DNA of 64,000 nt from Vibrio albus (GCF_003144035.1 NZ_QFWT01000010.1:145921-209920), one strand, 5' to 3'. Positions 46,136 to 55,919 are shown, numbered from the stretch's first letter. Notes: a model not told the origin generated them from the sequence alone. Numbers and translations: made by a program.

Positions 46136-46176
46136 AATTATTACTCCCTATTTTCTATAAACATTTTACTGTTTTT

Positions 46177-46209
46177 ATACCGATGGTTAAGTTCCCCAAC
46201 CATCGGTAT
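46177..46209. other. Perfect 12-bp inverted repeat after the DUF411 gene
   Basis: ATACCGATGGTT / AACCATCGGTAT with a nine-base loop, between DUF411 and the 39-residue peptide gene. There is no downstream T-tract on either strand, so it may be a processing or attenuation hairpin. Confidence 0.6.
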
Positions 46210-46226
46210 CGTCCTTGTGCCATTCG

Positions 46227-46667
46227 TTAATATTTCTTATACAAACTCATTTGGCCGTCTTTATTAAAGGCCACCACATTGAAATCCTTATAATTTTTAC
46301 CTTGTGCCGCCATGCCTGGCGAGAAACGAGGCATACCAGGAACCGAAATTCCCGATATATCAGATGGGCGCTCTTTCAGAAGCCGGGCAACATCCGCTTC
46401 AGGCACATGCCCTTCCACCATATACCCATCAATAATCGCGGTATGACAAGACCCCAGTTGTTTTGGCATATCAAAAGGCGCTTTCACCGAATCCCAGTTG
46501 TTCTGCAGGTGAATATTTACCTCATAACCTTCTTTCTCCATGATGGCTGCCCATTTACCACAACAACCACATGTCGGTGATTTATAAAGTTCAACCACAG
46601 GTTTAGCAAAAGCACTTGCACTTAGCATCAGTACAGACACTGCGGTAAGGTTAAGAAATTTTTTCAT
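46227..46667 (-). CDS. Periplasmic DUF411 metal-binding protein (CopG-like)
   Basis: The 146-residue protein has a signal peptide (cleavage after AFA near 21), then YKSPTCGCCGKW with the family Cys cluster, GSCHTAII with Cys-His, and GHVPEADVARLL and SVPGMPRFSPGM blocks of DUF411. Homologues next to copper resistance genes are thought to bind copper in the periplasm. AAGGG precedes the ATG. It follows the cytochrome gene by 24 bases, so they are one operon. Confidence 0.9.
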   Translation of the reverse strand: MKKFLNLTAVSVLMLSASAFAKPVVELYKSPTCGCCGKWAAIMEKEGYEVNIHLQNNWDSVKAPFDMPKQLGSCHTAIIDGYMVEGHVPEADVARLLKERPSDISGISVPGMPRFSPGMAAQGKNYKDFNVVAFNKDGQMSLYKKY

Positions 46668-46691
46668 AGTATTTCCCTTATATTCAGATCG

Positions 46692-47324
46692 TTATCTGAC
46701 ATCAATATCAAGAATATTTTGTCTGTATTGCAACCGGACCACGCCAGGCTCGGTCGTCCACTCGTATGATTTGGTTTCATACGGCTCCACAGTTATTTCC
46801 CCTCCGTTACCCAGAGGCTCCAGGGACAAAGTCAGTGGTTCGAAGGTTTTATTTGAAATGACTAGCTGGCTCGCCGACCCCTTGTCTAAGGAAGTTTTGC
46901 TGTAGGAAGAATCACCATCGATAGTCCACTCTACAAGCTTGAACTGTCCCAAGGTTTTCAAATAGCTGGCCAGTAGTTTTTTATCATCGGGACTGAGCGC
47001 GTTGTTCAATAACTTCATGGTTGGTTCATTCTGGAGGGCATAATTAATCTGGCCCAATGAGTGGTCTCTTATATTTCCACCAACATTACCACCTCCCTGA
47101 GCAAACTGACTATGGCATGCTACGCAGCCATAGCCACCCGCGCTACGGAACAGTTTCTCGGCCTTTTTATAATCAGCCCCATCCCATTCAAGAGCAGGCA
47201 CATCCTCATTGACTGCTTCTGAATGTACTTCGTTATGCTCTTTTCCTTCATGAGCCGTAGCGGTAAAAGCATAAGAACTGAGCAGGATAAACACACAGCC
47301 TGTCAGGCTTTTCAGATTCTTCAC
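46692..47324 (-). CDS. c-type cytochrome with extra C-terminal beta domain
   Basis: The start is a GTG at 47324 behind AGAGGA; the overlapping ATG is in another frame and stops at once. The 210-residue protein has a signal peptide (cleavage after ATA), one heme motif CVACH near residue 72 in GGYGCVACHSQFAQGGGNVGG, a conserved LLASYLKTL helix, and a C-terminal region of about 75 residues that looks beta-rich. It is probably a periplasmic electron carrier linked to the DUF411 protein. Confidence 0.85.
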   Translation of the reverse strand: MKNLKSLTGCVFILLSSYAFTATAHEGKEHNEVHSEAVNEDVPALEWDGADYKKAEKLFRSAGGYGCVACHSQFAQGGGNVGGNIRDHSLGQINYALQNEPTMKLLNNALSPDDKKLLASYLKTLGQFKLVEWTIDGDSSYSKTSLDKGSASQLVISNKTFEPLTLSLEPLGNGGEITVEPYETKSYEWTTEPGVVRLQYRQNILDIDVR

Positions 47325-47473
47325 ATGTATTTCCTCTGGAATGTATAAACGCTATTACAATCCTCTCAGTTCAACGTGAAGAAAAAAGAAGCAATAGGTT
47401 ATACAGACAAAAACCAAATCCACGGCTACACCGCGTTAATAGTCATTAATTGAGCCGAAGGCCCGAAGAGGAG

Positions 47474-47857
47474 TCAGATTATTGGGGGGCGATATAGCGT
47501 GTTCACCACAGAATTGGCGTGCTCCACCGTATCTTGGGGAATAGGAACTAATTTAAAAGCTTGATGATAAGTAGTGATAACCGGAGAAACCATCGGGTAA
47601 CCAGCAACACAAGTTACAGGACAACATTGATGATCGGGTACCAAGCTGTCGGAATTACAGCATTCGTCTTCCGAAGCCATACTGTTTTGTTGAAAAGAGC
47701 CGCACCCTGTATCGCTATTGTCAGAAACAGCGGTTATGGCCACATCACCAGCTAACACTTGTATGGGCATAAGAGTGGCACTGGACGACACGCCAGACAG
47801 CAAAAGCACCATCAGCGTCAACCCTGTTACCCAAATTGTGCGCATTCTGTTGTGCAT
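47474..47857 (-). CDS. Cys-rich exported protein of unknown function
   Basis: ATG 47857 is preferred over the GTG one codon before. The 127-residue protein has an N-terminal hydrophobic segment (IWVTGLTLMVLLLSGVSSS) and a compact Cys-rich centre (DTGCGSF, DECCNSD, HQCCPVTC), then an extended tail. It resembles small periplasmic proteins found with copper genes but I cannot assign a family. It heads the minus-strand group with the cytochrome and DUF411 genes. Confidence 0.65.
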   Translation of the reverse strand: MHNRMRTIWVTGLTLMVLLLSGVSSSATLMPIQVLAGDVAITAVSDNSDTGCGSFQQNSMASEDECCNSDSLVPDHQCCPVTCVAGYPMVSPVITTYHQAFKLVPIPQDTVEHANSVVNTLYRPPII

Positions 47858-47967
47858 CACAAACTCTTATTCATAATAATAATCCTATTAAATAACTATC
47901 TATTACTGAAAACTGTCTGTCAAGTATCGTGTTTATTAGAATATACCCTAACCTTCAGACAAACTAT

Positions 47968-48384
47968 TCAAAATTCACGATTCATTTTCTCAAGGCTTTC
48001 AAGCAACACCGTTTGCTGCTCGGCACTGATATTGCGGGTAAGATCTGCAACTAAATCCAGGTGCAACTGATTATGTTGCTGGTGAATGACCTGCCCTTCG
48101 TCCGTCAGGGCAACAACGATCGCACGTCGGTCAGACGGATGCGGACAACGCTCAATCAATCCGGCTTTAACCAGCTTTTCTATCTGAACCGTCAGAGTGC
48201 CGGTGGTAATACCCAGCTTTTCTGCCAATTCTTTCATCCTCAGCGAGCCGTGTGAGCCCAGCACCTCTATCGTGTGGATCTGAGCCAGAGAGTAATCCGT
48301 TTCCCGGACTACCGATTGTTCCCATGACGACATTTTGTCATAAAATTCTGTCAGTTCCTGATTCAGTTTATGGATGTTTTTCAT
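47968..48384 (-). CDS. MarR-family transcriptional regulator
   Basis: The 138-residue protein has the MarR winged helix (LRMKELAEKLGITTGTLTVQIEKLVKAGLIERCPHPSDRRAI in parts: recognition helix TTGTLTVQIEKL and wing DRRAIVV). Its ATG overlaps the stop of the CDF gene (ATGA), so it is translated from the same message. It probably represses this operon through the inverted repeat at 49340. Confidence 0.92.
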   Translation of the reverse strand: MKNIHKLNQELTEFYDKMSSWEQSVVRETDYSLAQIHTIEVLGSHGSLRMKELAEKLGITTGTLTVQIEKLVKAGLIERCPHPSDRRAIVVALTDEGQVIHQQHNQLHLDLVADLTRNISAEQQTVLLESLEKMNREF

Positions 48385-49292
48385 GCTTCCCCCGGATGAA
48401 TTTCAAGAGTAAGGTGATGAATTTTATCAAACTTCTCCAGCATCTGTTTATATTCATCAACCGATTTGCCACTGTTTGACTCAATGATCATCGCTGCCGA
48501 GTAATGGTGCCCGCTGATTTTCCAGATATGCATATCTTTCACCGTTGCTTCCGGAGCCAGTGCCTCTGCAACGGATTCCCGGTACGCCTGATCAATATTC
48601 TCATCCAGCAGAATCGGACCGGTCTGTTTCATCAGCCCGATTGTCCATTTGCTGATCACCAATGCGCCAACGATACCCATCAACGCATCCAGCCAGTACC
48701 ATCCGTAGAATTTACCAAACAGCAGCGCAACGATAGCCAGTACCGACGTCAGTGCATCTGCTAGCACATGCATATAAGCAGCTCTGAGATTGTGGTCATG
48801 GTGATGAGTATGGTCGTGGTGATGGTCATTTTCATGTTCATGGGAATGATGATGGTCGTCCAAAAGGAACATGCTGGCTACATTCACCACCAAACCAATG
48901 ACCGCCACCAATATTGCTTCATTAAAGCGGATTGTCTCAGGATTAAGCAGGCGGTGCACCGACTCAACCACCATCAGCAGAGCTACAATCCCCAAAGCAA
49001 TTGCACTGGTATACCCGCCAAGCACACTCACTTTACCGGTACCAAAAGAGAACCGGTCACTGTGAGCGTGTTTTTTTGCATACCGGTAGGCAAACAGAGT
49101 GATACAAAACGCAGCGGCATGCGTTCCCATATGCCAGCCATCAGCAAGCAGCGCCATGGAACCAAACACGGTGCCGGACACAATCTCCACCACCATGGTA
49201 ATAAAGGTCAGCACCAGAACATAAACCGTTCTTTTCTCGCCATCGACATTATGAGCCACAAAGTTATGGCTATGCTCTCGGGTAAAATGCAT
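48381..49292 (-). CDS. CDF-family divalent metal efflux transporter (DmeF-like)
   Basis: The 303-residue protein has six membrane helices, HMGTHAAA and HVLADALTS metal-site helices (TM2 and TM5), and a His-rich loop of about 24 residues between TM4 and TM5 with many HxH units. The cytoplasmic C-terminal domain ends LTLEIHPGEA. It exports Co2+, Ni2+, Zn2+ or similar by proton antiport. DmeF-type proteins prefer Co/Ni, but specificity is not proven here. Confidence 0.92.
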   Translation of the reverse strand: MHFTREHSHNFVAHNVDGEKRTVYVLVLTFITMVVEIVSGTVFGSMALLADGWHMGTHAAAFCITLFAYRYAKKHAHSDRFSFGTGKVSVLGGYTSAIALGIVALLMVVESVHRLLNPETIRFNEAILVAVIGLVVNVASMFLLDDHHHSHEHENDHHHDHTHHHDHNLRAAYMHVLADALTSVLAIVALLFGKFYGWYWLDALMGIVGALVISKWTIGLMKQTGPILLDENIDQAYRESVAEALAPEATVKDMHIWKISGHHYSAAMIIESNSGKSVDEYKQMLEKFDKIHHLTLEIHPGEA

Positions 49293-49339
49293 ACAACACC
49301 ATTTTATTTGATTCTCAAATTACTTGATTAAAGATTAGT

Positions 49340-49360
49340 TTGACAACCAAACATTGTCAA
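49340..49360. promoter_or_regulatory. Inverted repeat operator candidate for MarR
   Basis: TTGACA (49340-49345) and TGTCAA (49355-49360) form a MarR-sized inverted repeat about 50 bases upstream of the CDF start. Confidence 0.5.
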
Positions 49361-49494
49361 TCAGTTTAAATGAGAATTATTGATGTTAAAGACTCTGACC
49401 TGTTAATAATTTTCCCTCTTCCTAAGTTTTCCTTAAGTTTCGTTGTTTATTTTTGTGATGCCCTAAACCAAACGGAATAACAAAGGAAATTATT

Positions 49495-51438
49495 TTGGAT
49501 AGGATCAGAAAGTTACTTGGTGTTACCTACCCTATCATTGCGAGTAGCCTTGCTGTATTGGCTATATTCACTCTGTCCAGACTGGCACTCAGCCTGTGGA
49601 TGTACCCCAGATTTCATGGTTTAAGTGACTGGGTTCATGTCTTTGTTAGCGGGTTGCGCGTCGACATAGCCTCAATCTGTTTTCTGTTTATTTTGCCAGC
49701 CCTACTCACCACCTTGCTATCGTCTGACACTGTTGTCGGCCGACTCTGGCACATTGTTCTGAGGCTTTGGATCACTGCCGGACTCTGGTTTGCTGTTTAT
49801 ATGGAAGTCGCTACTCCGCCATTCGTTATGGAATACGATTTAAGGCCAAACCGTCTATTTATTGAATATCTGATTTATCCAAAAGAAGTGTTCAGTATGC
49901 TGTGGACTGGCTACAAGCTGGAGCTGTTTATCGGCCTGGTTGCCAGTATCTTTGCCGTCCGGTTTGGCTGGAAGTGGTCAAAAAAACTAACGCAGAACCT
50001 TTCTTTTCCGAAATGGTACTGGCGGCCGGTTTTAGCCGTGCTGGTTGTTGCCATTGGTTTCTTAGGCGCACGTTCTACCTTAGGTCACCGCCCGTTAAAT
50101 CCATCCATGGTTGCTTTTTCACCTGACCCGATGCTAAACGATCTGACGTTAAATTCCGCTTATTCTGTGTTGTATGCCGCGAATCAAATGGGGTCAGACG
50201 TTAGTGCTTTTAATTATTATCCGAAGATGAAAAAAGAGGAGATCATCAACATTGTCAGAAACTCGATGCAACCGACAACGACATCATTTGATGATCCAAA
50301 ATCCCCTGCTTCGACTTACCATGAAGCGACTCAAAAAAGTCCATATAAGAATATTGTCATTCTTTTGCTGGAAAGCCACGGAGCAAGATATGTTAAAAGT
50401 CTGGGAGGTCTACCGCTTTCACCAAGTATTGATAAGTTGATGGATGAAGGCTGGGGGTTTACCAACATGTATGCGAGCGGAACCCGTTCTGTACGGGGTA
50501 TAGAGGCAGTCGTGACCGGCTTTACACCCACTCCGGCTCGCTCAGTGGTTAAACTGGCAAAAAGCCAGAACCATTTCTTTACTATCGCAGAACTGCTTAA
50601 ATCCTATGGCTATCATACTCAGTTCATTTATGGAGGTGAAAGTCACTTCGATAATATGAAAGGCTTTTTCCTGGGTAACGGGTTTGTAGATATGCAGGAT
50701 TTCCCAACCTTTGATAAGCCTAATTTTGTAGGCTCATGGGGCGCATCCGATGAAGATCTGTATCGTAAAGCCGATCAACAGTTCACCAAACTGCACCAAT
50801 CGGGACAGCCATTCTTCAGCCTGGTATTTTCTTCATCCAACCATACGCCTTTTGAGTTCCCGGATGGTCGAATCAAGCTTTATAACCAGCCCAAGCAGAC
50901 CCGTGAAAATGCGGTGAAATACGCTGACTTTGCGTTAGGAGAATTTGTCAAAAAAGCCAAACAGTCCGAGTACTGGAAAGACACCATATTTGTAGCTATC
51001 GCCGATCACGATTCACGCTCTAAGGGCGTGCTGCCGGTACCGATTGACCACTTCCACATTCCTGCCGTCATATTTGGCGGCCCGGTTAGACACCGACAGG
51101 ATAACAGGCTGATCAGTCAGATTGATATTCCGCCGACGCTTCTTTCTCTGGCGGGGATCAGTTCATCCGATCCTATGATTGGTTTTGACCTGACTAAACC
51201 CGTTCCGAAATCACTGCAACGAGCCATTATGCAACGAGGGGAAAACTTCGGCTGGATGAACGCAGATAATGATGTCGTGGTAATACGTCCGGAACAGGGT
51301 ATTTCGACTTATCACTATAATGAGGATGAAAATACGCTAACCGATGCTAAAGTGCCGGAAGGTATTGTGCGTAAGGCGAATGCCAATGCGTTGTGGGGAA
51401 GTTTGGCGTTTAAAGAAAATTACTATCGAACTCAATAG
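49495..51438 (+). CDS. LTA synthase-type membrane sulfatase-fold enzyme
   Basis: The likely start is TTG 49495, eight bases after AAAGGA; no ATG lies near. The 647-residue protein has five N-terminal membrane helices and a periplasmic alkaline phosphatase-like domain with metal Glu in LESHGARY, nucleophile Thr in SGTRSVRG, and ADHDSRSKG. Gram-negative members add phosphoglycerol or phosphoethanolamine to glycans such as osmoregulated glucans. The substrate is unknown here. Confidence 0.88.
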   Translation: MDRIRKLLGVTYPIIASSLAVLAIFTLSRLALSLWMYPRFHGLSDWVHVFVSGLRVDIASICFLFILPALLTTLLSSDTVVGRLWHIVLRLWITAGLWFAVYMEVATPPFVMEYDLRPNRLFIEYLIYPKEVFSMLWTGYKLELFIGLVASIFAVRFGWKWSKKLTQNLSFPKWYWRPVLAVLVVAIGFLGARSTLGHRPLNPSMVAFSPDPMLNDLTLNSAYSVLYAANQMGSDVSAFNYYPKMKKEEIINIVRNSMQPTTTSFDDPKSPASTYHEATQKSPYKNIVILLLESHGARYVKSLGGLPLSPSIDKLMDEGWGFTNMYASGTRSVRGIEAVVTGFTPTPARSVVKLAKSQNHFFTIAELLKSYGYHTQFIYGGESHFDNMKGFFLGNGFVDMQDFPTFDKPNFVGSWGASDEDLYRKADQQFTKLHQSGQPFFSLVFSSSNHTPFEFPDGRIKLYNQPKQTRENAVKYADFALGEFVKKAKQSEYWKDTIFVAIADHDSRSKGVLPVPIDHFHIPAVIFGGPVRHRQDNRLISQIDIPPTLLSLAGISSSDPMIGFDLTKPVPKSLQRAIMQRGENFGWMNADNDVVVIRPEQGISTYHYNEDENTLTDAKVPEGIVRKANANALWGSLAFKENYYRTQ

Positions 51439-51452
51439 AGTTTACCGATGTT

Positions 51453-51481
51453 AGGGTGAGCGTTATGTGCTCACCCTTTTT
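51453..51481 (+). terminator. Terminator of the LTA synthase-type gene
   Basis: AGGGTGAGC / GCTCACCCT stem with a seven-base loop and TTTTTATATT after it. Confidence 0.9.
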
Positions 51482-51512
51482 ATATTCACGGCTATTTATT
51501 ACTGAGTCCGGC

Positions 51513-51995
51513 TTAAATGATTACATCAACCTCGTAGCAGACCGCCTTTGAGCCAATCGAAAAGCCGATCTCATCACCGATTTGTTTACCCAGCATGGCC
51601 TTACCTAGTGGCGCTTTTGGCGTCACAATAGTGATATCTTTAGAGTCGAAAACAAACGTCACACCTCCCGCACAAGGCCCCAGAAAAAAGTACTTTTCCT
51701 TGTCATCTTCATCAATCAGCTTTACCAGCGCACCGAGTGAAATTTTCGAGTTTTCCTCAAAATCTTTTATAGGTAGAGCTTGATACTGACGAATATCTTC
51801 TTCACACTCCTGAACCCGTACCGCTTGTCCATGAGCCAGATAGGAAGCTTCAAGGGCTAATGTGTCATACTTGTGCTCCGGAACCGTTTCTTCATCGGTT
51901 GCGGCATCAACCGCACGTTGGGTAGCACTTATTGCAACCTTATGAACGATGTATAGCTGTTCTAATATCGCTTGTTTTAATTGGGATTTATCCAT
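51513..51995 (-). CDS. GreA/GreB-family transcription factor
   Basis: ATG 51995 (MDKSQLKQ) is used rather than the first open codon at 52058. The 160-residue protein has an N-terminal helical region in place of a full coiled coil and a C-terminal FKBP-like domain (SKISLGALVKLIDE, TPKAPLGKAMLGKQIGDEIGF) of the GreA/GreB family. It probably binds the RNA polymerase secondary channel. It is divergent from the recQ-like gene. Confidence 0.85.
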   Translation of the reverse strand: MDKSQLKQAILEQLYIVHKVAISATQRAVDAATDEETVPEHKYDTLALEASYLAHGQAVRVQECEEDIRQYQALPIKDFEENSKISLGALVKLIDEDDKEKYFFLGPCAGGVTFVFDSKDITIVTPKAPLGKAMLGKQIGDEIGFSIGSKAVCYEVDVII

Positions 51996-52073
51996 CACAG
52001 TATGAATATAAACTTTATCAGGGCGTGACAGGATAAATTTGATTGTAGTCAGCGGCAATAGTTAGGATGAAAA

Positions 52074-53984
52074 ATGATTGAACAAACATTAAAACAATAC
52101 TTTGGATTTGAAACATTACGCGATGGTCAGTCCGACGTTATCCGGCATATTTTGGATGGGCAATCGGCTGCTGCAATTTTCCCGACAGGTTCCGGAAAAT
52201 CCCTATGCTACCAGCTTCCTGCACTGCAATTACCTCACCTTACTCTGGTTATCTCACCGCTGCTGGCACTGATAAAAGATCAGCTTGAGTTCCTGCACAG
52301 TAAAGGCATTCCCGCCGCCAGCATTGATTCTACGCAGGACAGGGAAAGTACACAGAGGATCATGCAGCAGGCAAGAAGCGGTGAACTGAAAATTCTGATG
52401 ATTTCCGTGGAGCGCCTGAAAAATGAGCGTTTCCGTCAGTTTATCTCCCAGATACCGATTTCTATGCTGGTTGTTGATGAGGCCCACTGCATCTCTGAAT
52501 GGGGCCACAACTTCCGGCCCGACTACCTAAAACTGCCGGACTACCGAAAACTTCTGAACATACCTCAGGTACTCTTGCTGACCGCGACAGCCACGCCTCA
52601 GGTTATCGACGATATGAGCCGTAAATTCGACATAAACAAAGAAAACATTACGGTAACCGGCTTTTATCGCTCCAACTTAACACTGAATGTCATCCCCTGC
52701 AGCGAAGACCAAAAATTCAGCAAATTGCAGTCCATCATTCAGGATGCGCCCGAATCGCCCTCTATCGTCTATGTCACTTTACAAAAAACGGCCGAAAACA
52801 TAGCCGCCAGACTGCAGCAAAATGGCATTCGCGCCACGGCTTATCACGCAGGCTTAAAAAACGAGATCCGAGAATCCATTCAACAGCAATTTATGCAAGG
52901 CTCTGCTCCTTGCATTGTAGCGACCATTGCTTTCGGTATGGGGATAGATAAAGCCGACATTCGGAGAGTTATCCACTACGACCTGCCCAAATCCATCGAA
53001 AACTATTCGCAGGAAATTGGCCGCGCCGGGAGGGACGGACAACCATCCGACTGCACGATACTGGCCAATACCGATAGCTTAAATGTATTAGAAAATTTTA
53101 TTTACGGTGATACCCCCGACAGCTCGTCCATTGAGTATGTCGTTGATCAGGTATATGCCAGTACAGGCAGTTGGGAAGTGATGCTGAATCAGCTATCCCG
53201 TGACAGTAACATCCGTCAGTTACCACTGAAAACGTTGTTGGTGTATTTAGAACTGCACAATATTATTCAGGCTCAATACAGTTATTTCGCCGATTACCGT
53301 TTTAAACTTACCGACAGTGCAGAAACAATTGTTCACCGTTTTCAGGGTGAAAGGCGCGCCTTTGTTGAAGCCATATTCCAGTGTTCACCAAAAGCCCGAA
53401 CCTGGCACAGCGTCGATTTTGACGCTCTGTGGACGGCTTACAACGCTGACAGAAAACGGGTGATCGCTGCCATAGACTATTTCCATGAACAAGGCTGGAT
53501 TGAACTGGAAAGCAAGCAAATCACTGACGTATATAAGGTAATCAATACACAGATGCCTAAATCAGAACTGGTGACGAATCTGTATGAGCTGTTTGCACAG
53601 AAAGAACACAGTGAAATTACCCGTATTCATACCATGATTGAGTTTTTCCAGAGCAAGCAATGCCTGAGCTATTCATTAGCCAGTTATTTTGCCGACAACC
53701 ACGCCCCGAAAAACTGTCATCACTGCTCGGTCTGCGCAGGCACGGTGGCTCAACTACCAGGACGAGAGCTCCCGCCTTTGGATTCCCGGCAGATATCGAC
53801 ATGGTTACAGCCATATCTTCAGGCTGGTAAAGCTTCATTGTCGGATAAAGCCCTGAGCCGTTTTCTGTGTGGCATTACCACGCCGTTAAGTACCAAATTA
53901 AAAGCCAGCAAAATGGACGGCTTTGGCAAGCTGGAAATGTACCCTTTTGCTGAGGTCAACGAAACAATAAAAGAGATAATATAG
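52074..53984 (+). CDS. RecQ-family ATP-dependent DNA helicase
   Basis: The 636-residue protein has Walker A in FPTGSGKSLCYQLP near residue 38, the DEAH box in VVDEAHCISEWGHNFRPDY, motif VI QEIGRAGRDG, and a zinc-type region near the C-terminus (CLSYSLASYF then CHHCSVC). The C-terminal HRDC domain of E. coli RecQ is not evident, so this may be a second RecQ-type protein rather than the housekeeping one. It unwinds 3'-5'. TAGGATG precedes ATG 52074. Confidence 0.92.
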   Translation: MIEQTLKQYFGFETLRDGQSDVIRHILDGQSAAAIFPTGSGKSLCYQLPALQLPHLTLVISPLLALIKDQLEFLHSKGIPAASIDSTQDRESTQRIMQQARSGELKILMISVERLKNERFRQFISQIPISMLVVDEAHCISEWGHNFRPDYLKLPDYRKLLNIPQVLLLTATATPQVIDDMSRKFDINKENITVTGFYRSNLTLNVIPCSEDQKFSKLQSIIQDAPESPSIVYVTLQKTAENIAARLQQNGIRATAYHAGLKNEIRESIQQQFMQGSAPCIVATIAFGMGIDKADIRRVIHYDLPKSIENYSQEIGRAGRDGQPSDCTILANTDSLNVLENFIYGDTPDSSSIEYVVDQVYASTGSWEVMLNQLSRDSNIRQLPLKTLLVYLELHNIIQAQYSYFADYRFKLTDSAETIVHRFQGERRAFVEAIFQCSPKARTWHSVDFDALWTAYNADRKRVIAAIDYFHEQGWIELESKQITDVYKVINTQMPKSELVTNLYELFAQKEHSEITRIHTMIEFFQSKQCLSYSLASYFADNHAPKNCHHCSVCAGTVAQLPGRELPPLDSRQISTWLQPYLQAGKASLSDKALSRFLCGITTPLSTKLKASKMDGFGKLEMYPFAEVNETIKEII

Positions 53985-53991
53985 ATGATGC

Positions 53992-54040
53992 GGGCCGCAT
54001 AACCATACTCAGTCATGAATATCGCTATGCGGCCCTTTTC
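53992..54040 (+). terminator. Terminator of the recQ-like gene
   Basis: GGGCCGCATA / TATGCGGCCC stem with a 24-base loop and TTTTC after it. Confidence 0.75.
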
Positions 54041-54071
54041 GACTCCGAATCAGCTAGGACACATCCTACGT

Positions 54072-55919
54072 TTAACAGCCATATTTATCCGCAATATAGC
54101 TTTCAAATGACACACACATATCCTCATCAGAAACCGTATTAGTGCTCAGAACGCTGTCACCATCAACAACCTTTATCGTTGCATTCAAGGGCTCAATGTC
54201 GGCCCGGCTCCGGGAAGCTAATGCGGCTATTTTCTTCTGCTCTGTATCCCACGCTTCTTCAGCCGACAGGTTACATGCATCAGCAAGGTATTTGGCATTA
54301 AAGCCTTCACCCATCAGGCTTTCAATAGACTGGTTGTGAGACACGCTGTTTCCGTTATGCCAATAATGTTTCGCCAGTAACGGACCGATTGCTGGGTTAT
54401 CGGTCAGAAAGCCGAATTTCTCAGTGAAATACGCACGCGTCTGGTAGACCGCCATATGAGCAAGCAAATAGCCCTGATATGAGCAAGCCGATTCATCAGA
54501 AAGAAGGTGTGGAATCGCCATTAACGGGCGAGGACTACAAGCCAGACCCAGAACATCTCTTTCCATATCACGGGCAAGTTGAGTTACCCGCTCCGGTGTC
54601 AGCTCATCGTCATTCAGTTGGTAAAGTGCGCGTTCGAAATAAGGCACCACCAGAATGCTTCGTTCACCATAGGCTTTAAATGGCTGACGGTTCTCAATCA
54701 TGCTTTTAATAATGTCATCCGGAACGGGTTGTCCTTCGGCGTTGACCGCATACTGTTTTAACCAGTCAGCATCCGTTAACAGACTATCGCAGAACATCGA
54801 TTGTGTTTCCGCATAAGCCATCGACGTTGGCGCAAACTCCTGTGAAAAACAGGGGGCATTCATTTTCACGTTGGCGAAATGAGCGGCATGCCCGCCTTCG
54901 TGGAACAGAGTGTTGATTCCGTCATAACCACTGCCTACCTGATCTGGCTTAGCATTACTGGTGAAGTTAACCGTCGCAGCCACCCATTTACCCTGATCAT
55001 AAAACGCCGGGACGGGCCCATGACAGAACCCGTTTTGATATTTTCCTTTACGATCCAGCAAATCAAGGGTCAGCTCAGCACCGGAATAATCAATGTTCAG
55101 ACGCCCGAAAGACTCGACCCAGCGGCGTAGCGATTGAGAAAACGGCACATACGGGTCTAACTCCCGCATCACATCCCCGGCAAAGGAAAAGACAAAATTA
55201 TGCCCTACCAATGCCTGCTCACCTTTGTCTTTCGCCAGCTTTTTCAGGCTGTTTTGGTGACTGGCACGGGTCCGTTGCTCAAAGTCATCTAAAATTGAGA
55301 ACAGTTCATCGGTCGTCATCTGCTCTGTTTTGACAATAGAGTAATCAAAGAACGACTCATAACCTAAGGAACGCGCGAACTTGTTTCTTAACTTAACCAA
55401 ATCAAAAAAGCCATTGTGCAGCAACCACTGCTCCAGATCCAACAATGCCAGATGCGCTGACTGACGCACTGCCTCATTATCATTGGTACGAATAACCGAA
55501 CTCAGTACAGGAAGAGAACCTTCGACTGCGTTGCCCTGTTCATCCATATAAGTCATGACATGGTTTTGTTTCTTTTCAAACAGATCCGCTTCAAACTTAA
55601 TCAGCTTTTCTTTCAATACCCGAGCTTCGGCGCTTTGAATGGCATGAGCCTGAAACATGGCCAACCAGCCTTTTAGCCCGGTGATTGTCTCTTCTTTCTC
55701 TTTGGGATCGGTAATTGATTCTGCTTGTGTAAGAACTTGTTCTATCTCTGAAATTTTATCCGGATCACTTAAAAAGTTGGTCCATTCCGTTTGAGCTTGT
55801 GCAGAACCTTCGTGATTGTCACTGGTTCCCATATAGGTTTCCCAGAAAAGGTCCTCTTTTGTTCGATGGATGGAAAGGTAATTCTGGTTAAGTGTGTTCA
55901 GGTAGTTCGTCGCGTTCAT
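54072..55919 (-). CDS. M3-family metallopeptidase
   Basis: ATG 55919 (MNATNYLNTL) has AGGTG just upstream; the frame opens at 55931. The 615-residue protein has the zinc motif FHEGGHAAHF (HExxH) near residue 350 and the downstream Glu in PTSMAYAETQS. It is a cytoplasmic oligopeptidase of the oligoendopeptidase F/PepF type. There is no signal peptide. It degrades short peptides. Confidence 0.92.
   Translation of the reverse strand: MNATNYLNTLNQNYLSIHRTKEDLFWETYMGTSDNHEGSAQAQTEWTNFLSDPDKISEIEQVLTQAESITDPKEKEETITGLKGWLAMFQAHAIQSAEARVLKEKLIKFEADLFEKKQNHVMTYMDEQGNAVEGSLPVLSSVIRTNDNEAVRQSAHLALLDLEQWLLHNGFFDLVKLRNKFARSLGYESFFDYSIVKTEQMTTDELFSILDDFEQRTRASHQNSLKKLAKDKGEQALVGHNFVFSFAGDVMRELDPYVPFSQSLRRWVESFGRLNIDYSGAELTLDLLDRKGKYQNGFCHGPVPAFYDQGKWVAATVNFTSNAKPDQVGSGYDGINTLFHEGGHAAHFANVKMNAPCFSQEFAPTSMAYAETQSMFCDSLLTDADWLKQYAVNAEGQPVPDDIIKSMIENRQPFKAYGERSILVVPYFERALYQLNDDELTPERVTQLARDMERDVLGLACSPRPLMAIPHLLSDESACSYQGYLLAHMAVYQTRAYFTEKFGFLTDNPAIGPLLAKHYWHNGNSVSHNQSIESLMGEGFNAKYLADACNLSAEEAWDTEQKKIAALASRSRADIEPLNATIKVVDGDSVLSTNTVSDEDMCVSFESYIADKYGC

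Noticed and set aside
48768..49331. Plus-strand Met/Val/His-rich open frame of 187 codons
   Set aside because: It is the complement of the His-rich loop and membrane helices of the CDF transporter; the low complexity explains the long open frame.
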